Part shown: in pieces, positions 1 through 11,700 of the stretch | Position numbering within the stretch: the first letter of the stretch is position 1 | Layout: every line of letters starts with the position of its first letter | DNA from: Nectonema munidae | Taxonomy: Eukaryota > Nematomorpha > Nectonematoida > Nectonematidae | NCBI GenBank assembly: GCA_030549495.1 | Contig: JAUIRK010000733.1 | Location: 38,822 to 102,821, forward strand | Direction of reading: 5' to 3' | Length of the DNA: 64,000 bases | Position numbers and translations under genes: made by a program | Notes under the pieces: generated by a model | What the model saw: only the letters and a program-made list of their open reading frames with translations | Database searches by the model: none | Told to the model about the DNA's origin: nothing

Positions 1-424
1 AAATCTAAATTGACATCAGGAACATAAGATTAAAAAGATCAGTAGATTCATTCAGCCACAGAGACCACAACGTGTTCTAGCTTTCTCGACCATTCTCTCT
101 AAGTTCTATTCTTTGAACAATTAAACTTGGCGAAAGGGCGATACTTTCCAACAAATCGCTTTTCTTATTACACAAGTCACTTCCATCATACACTCGTTGA
201 TAAAGTTGTCGTCAGTAAACGGATTTCATCGCTCTGCCATTATATTATAGATGAACAAATTGAAACTTGTGAGTGAGAGATTCATTTTCAGCAAACTTTC
301 TCATAATGATAGCTTTGAAAATGAATGCGTGTACGATGAACGAATTAAGTCGTTGTACAAATGTAATCGAAATAAACGAGAATAACATTTTAACTTAAAA
401 ATGCTAAATTTGAAGAACATAGAG

Positions 425-1090
425 GTCAGGAGCAAGGTTGTGGAGTCGGGAAAATATCTGGCGACTCCGACTGCCCTTATTCCATTTTTCGATTTGGTCG
501 CCGCCTTCCCCAATTTGTAGTTTTTGAGACTGCAACTGCATTTAAGTATAATTATTTTTCTCCACCTATATATCATTTTGCGACTTTAAAAATTTATAAT
601 TATACATCTACTTTTCTGTTTCAAATATTATAGATCTCGAAAAAGTGTGATGACATTTACCATTCAAGGTCGTTTGTGAATGTCAATTTTAAATGGTAAT
701 TGAAAGATTTCCTAAATTTGCTAAGCAAAATGTTTGATCTATTTTCTTAAACATATTCATAAATTGAATTATCCTAAAAAAATCCAGGGTATAAAAACTC
801 TCTACTCATAAACTGAGTTTTGCTCCTTTTCAAACTAATTTTAACGTAAAGTAAAAGTCGATTCTTAGATTTTATTCAATTTTTCAGCCTTTTTCTATGA
901 GCTGCAAAGATACAAGGCTTGGACAAAAATGATTGACAATTTTATGTTGCGTTTTTGCAACGATGCACACTAAAAAGTGTGTGTATGAATTTATTTTTTA
1001 ATCTAACATATATGAGTATAAGTATTTATGAAACCGGAGTCCCAATAATTATTACAACTCCGACTCAAACTCCACAAACCTGGCCAGGAG
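425..1090. repeat. Possible MITE with GGAGTCGG-rich ends
   Basis: The left end near 430 reads GGTTGTGGAGTCGG and is followed by CGACTCCGAC. Near 1030-1085 a similar motif occurs inverted (its reverse complement reads GGTTTGTGGAGTTTGAGTCG, followed by GGACTCC). Two inverted, GC-richer ends around an AT-rich core of about 600 bases suggest a non-autonomous DNA element. No target-site duplication was identified and no protein similarity is visible inside, so the limits are approximate. Confidence 0.3.
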
Positions 1091-1446
1091 GACTCCAAAC
1101 GTATAAAGATTTCCTAGTAAAAATCATGAACGAGTCTGTTGAATTGACATCGTGGGCAGAATGTGGCTAGTAGTTTAGTGACAGCTGGTATACATTTATC
1201 AAATATAAAAGAGTAAATGAAGCTTTTATTTCACACACACCCACCTTTTCAAGGTGGAAAAGCTTACGTGATAATATACCTGGTATCTCAAATGATTGAG
1301 ACTATCTCAAAAGATCTTATCCAACGCTCTTGGATTATTTCCAACAGATTATTTTGAAGCAAGTTATAAAAAAATGGATTATTTTTTAAATTGAAAGAAT
1401 CAATTTTAATTAAAAAATATATGAAAAATATTAAGATAAAAAAACA

Positions 1447-2349
1447 TGGGGTGGCCAAGCATTTTTTGGGGGTCGCCAAAAGCCTCAAAATAAAAACATT
1501 GTCAAACCTTAATTCTAAAAGTTTTTAAGGATATACAGTCCCATTTTGGTTGAGGGATAATTTCTTATCTATTTTTAACAAAGATAAAAGTACGAAGAAG
1601 AGAAACCCACCAAAATGATAAATCAATTTTAATTTATCTTTTTAAGAAAGACATAGAGAGAGAAGAAAAAAGCTGTCAAATAACCACTGATATATTATCT
1701 TCGTGCTTTTCTCCTACAATCCGAAGAAATTGAGTGAGGAGCTTGACAGGTACATTCCCGGTGGAGAACTTAATGAGAAATACAAATGTTTGCGAAGCCC
1801 TTCGATATCCAAGCCGAGGATCTTTCAGAAGAAGAGTCTTCAATCAAAAATAGAGGAGTTTATAGAGATCGAGCATGAGGAAACTCTTCGTTTTAACTTT
1901 TAGTCACAAACTTTAGGATTCGAGGCTGTGAAAGTGTTATTGCCTTTCGCTACAACCTATTTGTTTGAATCAAGATTTGTAGCTCTGGCTGAAACCGAAA
2001 CATGATTTAAGGGTAGCACTTTTCAAGACTGAACCACGAATAGAGAAACTTAGCTTGTTTTTTAAAGAATGTGAGAGAATATTATTCCAGAAGTGGTTGT
2101 TTTAATTAATGTCAAGTTTTAAATTCATAATGCTGTGAATATAATAAAATGTAATGATGTTAATTTTGTCTTTCACAATTTTAAAATATCTCTCTCCCAG
2201 ATAAATTTATTACAATTGTCGTTCTTTACTTTTACAGTCAGCTAATCACATATAGTTTTAATAAAATATATGCAACTAAATTAGCGGGGTCGCGTCATAT
2301 TTGAGAAATATCATTGGGGTCACCTAAAAAAGATGTTGGGAACCACTGG
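1447..2349 (+). mobile_element. Decayed hAT transposon (ZBED/SCAND3-like), C-terminal part
   Basis: From about 1700 to 2095 broken frames encode the end of a hAT transposase: LDRYIPGGEL, then FIEIEHEETLRF, then LLPFATTYLFESRFVAL, which matches the hAT dimerisation region (family form: LLPFATTYLCESGFSAL). The right end at 2349 is, in reverse complement, CAGTGGTTCCCAAC followed by AGGTGACCCC, a common hAT terminus. The left side near 1447 has similar GGGGTGGCC and GGGGTCGCC motifs, but a clean matching terminus is missing. The N-terminal and catalytic parts are absent and stops interrupt the frame. It lies 3' of the snf gene. Confidence 0.65.
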
Positions 2350-2731
2350 AATAGAATAATTTTAAAATTAAGATAATAGTTAAAAGGCATTTGTACATTT
2401 TAGATTCATTTCGATATATTCAGAAAAAAATCTTTTAGAAAATATTTTCTCTATTAAAACACCATAGTTAGTGGAACATTTGATTTCATGTTTTATCACA
2501 GCTTCTCATTAAATTTACGGAACTGATCTTGAAGCTTCAAGTATTTAGTATGATAACTAAGCAATAAAGCCAACGATACTTTGACCTTACACTCTGTTGA
2601 TTTTAGAATTTATGTCTGTAAACAAAGGTCAAAGAAACAGCCTCATAAACTTTGTAGTTTTAGAGCTTGAAATGAAATCGAAATATAAAATAAATAAGAA
2701 GCGATGTAAAAAGAGAAAGATGAGCGTGACT

Positions 2732-2737
2732 TTTATT
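2732..2737 (-). promoter_or_regulatory. Polyadenylation signal of the snf gene
   Basis: AATAAA on the minus strand about 30 bases after the TAG stop of the snf gene. The hexamer is exact and well placed, implying a very short 3' UTR. No cDNA evidence is available. Confidence 0.55.
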
Positions 2738-2767
2738 GACTAAGAGTATCTTGAAAAAATCTAGGAA

Positions 2768-5700
2768 CTATTTTTTGGCGAATGATATTTGCATCGCATT
2801 TGTCGGTGTTATCTTGAAACCTTGAAGAGCGTTCATTGATGCTTCCGCTTGCAATTCAGATGCAAACTCTACAAACGCAATATCATGCCTACCATCCACC
2901 ATACGAACTTCTTTGAATCCCATGAATCTTAATGAAATCAAGAAAAGTTATAAACAGTTATTCATGCTATGCTGACTAGCTTGTAAATACAAAATTTTGC
3001 AAAGTATACAGGTTGAAGGGTACAGTAAAACTTACCCTCTATATCAGTAGAAACTATTAAATTCTAAAGGTTGACAAACGCATTAATTTAGGTTGTATAA
3101 TATGAGTGAGAGATATGAAAATCTCTTTTCCACAAAAAATTGAAAATAATTTATTTTTACCAAAATATAAAAAGCATTAAAAAAGTATTATAGATCAAAT
3201 AATACACAAAATACCCCTAGGCAAAGGGGGAGCTATTGACCACCTCAATTTTTAAATCATTTATGATAAAAGAATTCCAAGATGGTTCTCACCGTGCATA
3301 ACCGTTTTACTAATTGCATCAAGAGCCCAACATATCCATGTTAGTTAAGCCACCTATTCTCTCAGTTTCATCCATCTTTCGAACCAATAAAGACAGTTTC
3401 AAAAATAGGACTAAATTACGAGTCCCTGTCTAACTTGTCCTTTAATTAAAATTCAAAAAGATGTCTGTCTTATTTGGAGTTTGCTAGGAACTTTAAAAAT
3501 GTTATCTCTACAACAGTTTGACTTAATCGTACAAGGATTACTTTTTCCACTGGCAACTTATATCTCCAATCAGCTCGTGTTTGCACCCAGGAAACATCAA
3601 GCACCTCTAGGTGTAGATTACCAAAATGATGAGCTTTACAAGATATTCATTTCCTTTGCCTCAACTAAGACTAACTTAGAACTTGAACCAAGTACAAATC
3701 TAATACCTGATATAATGGGGGAGATAATTCCAACCTTTTTGCACTTGTATCTCATATTAAATTCAAGGACTCCATGTACGATAAATTCGGTGTTGTAGAT
3801 GAATCAAACTCTAAGTAAAAGCTCTTACTAGGTGATTTTAGAGTTCAAAGTCCTCTTACTTTGGATGAGTATAACAAGGTTGAAATCCAACTCATTTTTT
3901 ATTGTAAAGTAATTTTATTTTAAAAAACTAAGCAAACGCTTTTTGGTTAAATACTTAACATAAAAGTCAGTATTGGCATTTTCAGAAAGAAAACACAAAA
4001 AAATTCGCCATTATCTGGTGACAAAGCCACGAGTGCAAAAGGTTTATGGCTTCAGGAAGAGCATCAATTATGCAAAATGTTTTGTCCCAAAATCTATTGA
4101 AATATGGATGATAAACTAAAAAGACAAGGAAAAGCACGAAGTACTGGGCGGATGTCAACAGCTTACTACCTCAGAAAAATATCATGTTGAAGAGAAGTTG
4201 AGATCAGTAAGGACATTATACCAAGGGCGAACGATTTATATAACTTTTTTTCTTGATTTTCTATATGGAAAATCGCGTTAAATGAATTCCTAGAGTACTA
4301 CTTTAGAGCCCATATTAGGGATGTAAAATACAACTTTTCTTTCACAAAATTAAACTAATTCTGATTGGACTATACAGTATACATTGATGTGCTAGAAATA
4401 AGCAATGGAAGAGGACTGGTGGGAGGCGATCGCACCTCATCTGAATTCCCCACGATGTTATATGTAGGCAGTCCAGTTGAAAGGTCATTTGAGATGGTAA
4501 ACAAGAAGAGTTGATATTGTATCATTACAAGAAGGAAGATAAAGGGGAAGTGGGGAAAAATAATAGATAATAATTATAAGCTTTTTTGGATAGATAAGGA
4601 TAAAAGTACAGGATGGGTGGGAGTAGCAGTTACGGTTGATTCGATTAGTAAAGTAGTTAAAAAGTTAGTAGTAGATATCTGTATGAATAATTTTATTTCG
4701 CTAGATACAGCAGATTTGAGAAAAAAATTAAGGAAGACTTTTACTTTACTTTCGATGGTTTTGCGTGGGAGAAAAGAAAAAATGAATTATTTTAGCTGGA
4801 CACATATGTTTCATATGTTCACGTTTTGCAGACGACATGATTTTATAAAGCGAACATGTACTTTGGTAATCAGGTGAAGAAACCTGTCATTCAAAAGTCG
4901 AGGAAATTTTCATTAATTTTACTAGTGAAGCTTGTGTAACTCAACAGTCAACATAGACTCGCCATCGCTGATATCGTTTTCGTAATAGAAATGAAATAAA
5001 AAAGTTTAAAATGTTAAAACTTGGAAAGTAAAAATTAAAATATTGCAGAATTTAGTGATAAAGTAAGTAAAACTGTTGCTTTTGAGGATAAAAATGAGTC
5101 GCATTTGGAAAAAAGAAACGGTAAGGACCCCCCCCCCCCCTCTTGAAAGTAACTTTGAAGTATACGTGGTTCTGGAACGAGGAAGTAAAGAATAGAGAAG
5201 ACTTGAGAAATTTTCACAAGATTAAAACTGAAGAAGCCAGAAAAATATAGAGAGAAGCCAAAAAAAGTGATAGCAGGTATCAAGAAAAAATGTAGAAAGT
5301 AAAATTAGTGAAAATTTTAAAAATGCAGGATTGAGGAAGAGAGAAAAAAAGGAATCCCTTCCATCAAAAAGAAAGAAGGCGTCTGGGAGAGTAATGTAAA
5401 TGAAAAAGTATACATTTGCAAAAATTATGCTCAAGGAAAATGAAGAAATAAAAATCAAGAAATCTCAGAAAATGTTGAAGGACGAAGTAGAGCCGTAACA
5501 ATTGAAGAGATAATTCATGTAATTGATGAAATAAAATCAAATAAATCTTCGGGATATAGTAGAAGTGCTTAAGTTATTCAAGTATGAATTTGCTGAAATT
5601 CTAAAAGTTTTAGTCCAATACATTCTCATTGGAGCTCCAATTCCTGAGACTCGGAATAAAAGTCTTTATATTTTATTATATAAGGGTAAAGGATCATCAC

Positions 5701-8700
5701 AGATTGTCCGGAGTATAGAACTATAAAACTTTTGAAACATGAAATGAAAATCGAACAGAGAGTCTTAATAAAGGGATTAAAATGGGCGTTGAAATAAGTA
5801 ATTCAATTTCGATTTATGTAGGTAGGCGTAGAAGTGATGCTATTTAAGAAATTTGATGGAAAAAAGAAGAAGAAGAAATGGACATGGCCTTTATTTAGCT
5901 TCCATAAACTTGATGAACGTTTTTGATTCTTTAGAATTCTAATTAAATGAGCACTAAGAAAAAGGACGGCAATCAACATTGAGTGAAAGCAAAAAGGGTA
6001 AAAGATAAGAGCGTAAACGCACTTTCTGATATAAAGGTGGGATTACTAAGGTGGATGAAGGATTACTTAAAGCAGATATGCACGAAATTTTATACACAGG
6101 CATCATTTTAGTAGCGGATTCTTGTGAAGAGCTGAGCGAGAAAGTTCCCTGAAAATAATATTAAAGAAAAAAGGCTTAAAATTAAGGATGAGTAAATCTA
6201 AATGAATGAAAGCAGGCAAAACATTGACAACAGAACTTAGAGTGTTAAGTGTTGACCTTTTTGCGTTTGTGGAATTAGAGTTAAAGGTAATTCAATCCTC
6301 TGTGTAATAAGTGCGTGCATATTACTAGTTCGAAAATGAAAGGATTCAAAGTAAAAGTTAGAATTGCAGTAGTTGTTCGAATCACAAGGTAGTAGAATCA
6401 GGTGAAAACGAAGCGGTAGGCAGAGTAGAATTGGAAACAGTAAATCATCAATCTTGTTATTTAGGAGAAATTAGATGTAGTAGGTAGTGTACGCAGTTCA
6501 TTAGAGCAAGCATGAGGCTAGCTTGCAAAAAATGTATCTACGCAGTATTTTGAGTAGTAATAATTATTCTAGAGCTTTAGGAGGTCAATTATACAAAAAT
6601 TGTATAAGGTCTCGTTTAGTATATAGTGGTCAGTGTTCGGCATTGGAAAAAGCTGAGAAATGTAGGCTAAAACCACTGAGATGAGAATGTTGAGAATAAT
6701 GTCTAAATTGTGTTTAAAAGGTTGGGTTAGTAATGAGAAAATAACAAGCCTTTATCAAGTCAATGAGATAAATGAGGTTACGGAAAATCAAAGATTGGGA
6801 TGACTTGGTCATATAAATAGCAGGTCAAAAGATCAGTTTAAGAAAAGTTTATGAGGAACAAATAAAGGCAAACACAAAGGAACACCGAAAATAACTTGGA
6901 AAGAGATAGTTGAAAAAGATATGAGAAAGGGAAGTTTGAAACTAGTGGAAGAGCAAAATAGGGAAAATTGCAGGTGTAAAATAAGTTGAATGATGTATTT
7001 GGTTTCCATAGTCCTCAGATTGATGGAAAAATAGCCGTAAAAGTAATTACTATTATTATTTCAAAGAAATGGAAGAGTTTGTAAGCAACTATAAATCTGC
7101 TAATTATTTGTCCTCATGATGGGGAGAAGAAGGTATAGAATTTATTGCGTTATTCAGGTGATTAGATTTCTTAAGAACTCTATCACATATGAAAGATTTT
7201 GTTCTCATGATAAGCTAGAAGGTAGTGATGCGATTACAATTACAAACAAGGTAATTCGTCTTGATTTAATCGCTGATAAGCAGTTATGCTGGGATTGGAA
7301 GCTGAAATAAAATAATGGTGGTGTTCTGTTCATTGGACAAAATTTCTTATTAATAACTTTTGAAAGTTATATAAAAAAAAGAGTACGCTCTTACGCGAAA
7401 AATTGGAAAATGAGTGTCACATAAAGTAAAGGATTATTATTAATACTGATTGAAGAGCATATTTATCATCAGTTCATTCGTCTCCAGGGGAAGATTTGAA
7501 ACAAATAAAATGTTATTTCGAGGAGTTGAGGTAGAAGCTAAGAATAAATAAATCAATGTTAAAAATTTAGTATTAAAGAATACATGTAATCAAGCGGTTA
7601 GTAACTTTTGCCCGGATTCACCATTAGCTGTAAAATTGCTATGCTTGTTTGTTAGACAACGTCTACTTGGAGACGTAAAATAAAGTAACTGAAGTATTTA
7701 TTTTTCATAGTTGCATTAATCGACTAGACATGAGATGTAAAGGATCGCTTCGAATTTAGAGTTAAACTTTTTTAAAGAATGGTAAAATTGACATTTAAAG
7801 ATATAAAAGAATTAACAGTTACATGGTTGCGCTACACGAAATTTCAAGATAGATATGTGATTATAGTGACACCTGTCAAGATTCTTGAAAACTTTCATAG
7901 TAATGGTGGTTTAAGTAAGCATTCTTCTCTAAACTCAAGTTATAGTGAAAATAAATTTAATTGATAGCTAAGTTAAAGCCAATGAGATAGATTTTTAACT
8001 TTTAAACTCTTCTGAAATGGAAAGTTACGTTGTTTAATTCATTTTATCTATCAAAATATCAAGAAAAGAGTGGCTTTGCTTAACGCATATACGATTTTCA
8101 TGAGCCACCACCTCCCTTCCATGAAAAATGGCAAAATGTGTATTATCTGTTAAATTGAAAACTTACTTTGTGTAGTTTTGATTTCTAATAATTTTAATGT
8201 ATTTATCTCATATATAAACTATGGTATAGACTGGCGTATAAGACGAGTTTAATTATGAAGCAAAGTGTAGAATTTTGCCTCACGCGTGTATAAAAAGATG
8301 GAAATGTCCAAGTTATTACTAGATGCCTACTATAGCCACAAAATGAAACCAGTATACTTGATTTGGTATAAAACATATTTTTCATATAAAATTTGAGATA
8401 ATATATTTGACACTTCCAGATATTTTCAAACCCTAACAGCGAAAACTAAGTCCAAAAATGAAACTAGCACGGATGATTTAAAAAGTTTTAATTCCATGTC
8501 GCACACTAGCTAGATCCAATCTTCCATTAATAAAAGTAAATTGTGCAAAATCTCCACCTTCTTAACGAATATTTTCCTACCCCTAAAAGCAGCCAAAATT
8601 TCATAAAGGTTATCTTTTTTAATTAAAATGAAAAATTAAAACACGTAAACATAACATACAGATTAAATTCATATTTCGTTATCTAATTTTATTTGTTCCT

Positions 8701-11700
8701 AAAAACATTTAGTGTTTCCCTAAAAAAAGACATAGTTCAAGGAATTTGTGATAATCTTGTCGAGCTTTCAGGATTAACATCATTGTATTCAAAGGATTTA
8801 AAATAACTCATAGAAATAGCAAACAATTTTGCTTTAAATCGATTAAAGAACGCAATATCTGGCCCACTCGAGACAAAAAAGATATCAAAAACTGCAGCTA
8901 TCAGCAACTCATTAAAATGATGTCTGCACGATCAATGTGGTTTTGAATGATTGAGCAAGAGCTCCTTTGTGAAAATTCCTGTGTTACTTGCAGTCGTATC
9001 AAAGCATAATCCTTCAATCCAAGGTAAACAAGACGGCCAACTCTTCTAGTACTGTTAGAACTGTTTTAACAATGACTTTACCCGTTCCATTAGAGAGCTT
9101 TGGAACCACAAGGAGCTTCAATTCAATCAAGATTGTTTTCTGAGACTACAATTTGAAGTCACTCTCACTTTTTCCAAGAGTTTTTGGAAGTTTTTTCCCG
9201 TCAAAGTGTACTATTAATGGAGTATTGGGGAGAATGTGTCCTTGATACGGCGAGTTCGAACTTTTTCCTTGATCTATCTATGGACGATGTTGAAAGAGTT
9301 ATTTTATTAATGTTGACATTTGAGGCTACTAATGCTGGAGCTACAAGATGCATTGCGTTCCTTATCGAATGGCGAGTTCTATCCAAAGCTGCCATGAAAT
9401 CTGTACTTTTAATTACTTTTTTGGAGTCTTTGAAGGCAAAAGCATAGACAGAGAAGTTGACGGAAAGCGAGCTCGTTTAAAATCATCGTCATTATCAGCA
9501 TTGTTGGATGAGCCAAGAGAAGTACTATCTTTTTCAATGTCTTTTTCAGCACCTTCTTAACATTTCTTGTAAAATTCATCTGTCTTCTTTCTTTTCAATA
9601 TTTTTTTTGAATTTTTTTGTCTTCTTTACCAATAAATATTTTTTAGTCCTCTTTGTTCCTCAAGAAAGGCGAAATCTTTGTTTTTTATAAGGGTGCTAGA
9701 TGGTAAATGTGCAATATCAAACAGGCTATTCAATTCTTTGCAGAACCAGATCCGAAAATTTTAATTAAAAAGACTGGCCATTCTTGGTACTTCTAAAAGT
9801 ATATGTTTTTTCATTGTTTCGTTATAAAAAATAAAACCTACTATTTTTTGTAAACTCTTTAAAACACATTCTAACACGCTCTCATAAAGAGTACCCAACC
9901 TCAGAATGTATAAATGCACTGTTTATCTGGAAATAAAGGCTGCGCACATATTTTCTAAGCCTATAATATTGAGCTTTGCCCGATACTGGCTCTGACAACT
10001 TGGCACATAGATTTGCACGTGCATGACACGCTCTGTATAAGGATAGAAATTTAAATACTTGCCTCTAACTCTTACGCACTGAATAAGCACTGTTTATATT
10101 TAAATCCTATAACTCGGTTGAAGTGCGTACAACATTCCTATAACACGACCTCTTTTACAATAGTAAACGCTCTTAAAATAGCGAAATCTAAAAGGAGCAA
10201 AAAGTGCAGGCTTCGAATCAATGCAGGCTGTACAAATTTAAAAAGAATCTTAATCTGCCTTGCGATGTATTTTTCGAGAAAAAAGAGCTTTAATCCTGGC
10301 TAAAATCAAAATTCAAAAAAGCTTTATTTGGCCTATAAAAATTAGAAACACTGGAAAATAAAAAAACAAGAAGAATTGTTGTATACTTAGCAAAGTTGTG
10401 TCCTAGCAAAAGAAGATCACAATTTTCTTAACTAAAATTTTAGGATATGATGTTACAAAAGTTATAACTATTTTTTAATTGTATTTTATATAAAAATAAG
10501 TAGTAATCTAAAATTTTAAAGTAAAATAAATAAAAAAAATATTTTAACATCCAAAGTTCGCTGGCAGGGTTAATATTTGTCCATATGTAGCCTGACAGTT
10601 ATCTTTCTCAATTGTATCATAGTTCAAGTTTGAAATACCTTTGAAATGATGGTTAAGGACCAAAACTGTCCTTAAAATCAAAGTTCTAATCAATTCTTAA
10701 TTTAGCTCTAAAGCGAAGTAGTAGTAGTGTTGAATCATACTTCATCAAGTTTAAGTAAAAAAATAAATATTCTTTTCTAAATTTCAAAGTTATAGATTCA
10801 ACTTTATCATAAATTTGACTAAAAATAAATCACCTCAAATATAGATTTCTAGCGATTAAAATTTTAAAAGCAAATTTTCTGAATATACGCAAATCAACAC
10901 GCCTTAAAACTTTGACGCACAGTATAACTCCAGTCAGTGTCCTACTTATGCCGTTTAATCAAATCAAACACGTCAAACGTAAACAAAATCCGATAACGTT
11001 GTCTCTCTGTATATGTTTGGATATATGTTAAATCATATGCAGAGCAAATTAAGTTTTATGCAAGACTAATTTATGGGAAGTAGACATTTAATAATCTCCA
11101 CGAATAGAATCAAATCACATAAACAGATAGGTGTAGGTTGGCAGCAAAGAATACTGTCCCGCCAGATATTAGAAAGTTAAAGTACCTTGCTTCGCGTTGG
11201 GATCAAATGCATGCGCCGCTTTTCCTTTCTTGCGTTTGGGTCGAGGGTGGTGTTCAATTGGGTTTTTAGGTCTTTCAACAAATGTTCCTTTCATTTTCGC
11301 AATGATGTCGGAATCAGACTTGGAGTATTGAATTATCTTAAAAATATGTGCAGAGGGTTTATAACCTCAAAGCATCTCACTTAACAAATTCTATGCAAAT
11401 CAAGACCAATCGTATGCATAAAACTTTTCACATGGTGAAATTATAAGAAGGTTGACTCAAGAAATGCAAACTCCTTCTAGAGCCACGAAGCAAACCTAGC
11501 TCTAAACAGCGCAATTAAAAAGAATCACTTTATAAATACGAATGGAAAAAATAACTAATATTAATTTGCTGGAACAAAGGAAAATTATTTATTATTTTTC
11601 CCCAAATTTGAAAATCAATTTTTTATATTCAGTCAAACATTGAAAAAACATAGAGGAGGGAGGATAAATACTTCATACTATAATATTAAAGTATACGTAT

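Noticed and set aside
3481-3798. Plus-strand frame of 105 residues ([20 protein letters not shown] region)
   Set aside because: It looks protein-like but I recognise no family, it has no splice-consistent neighbours and it lies inside an intron of snf on the other strand. Probably repeat debris.
5128-5142. Run of C in the LINE remnant
   Set aside because: A simple homopolymer with no adjoining transposon end.
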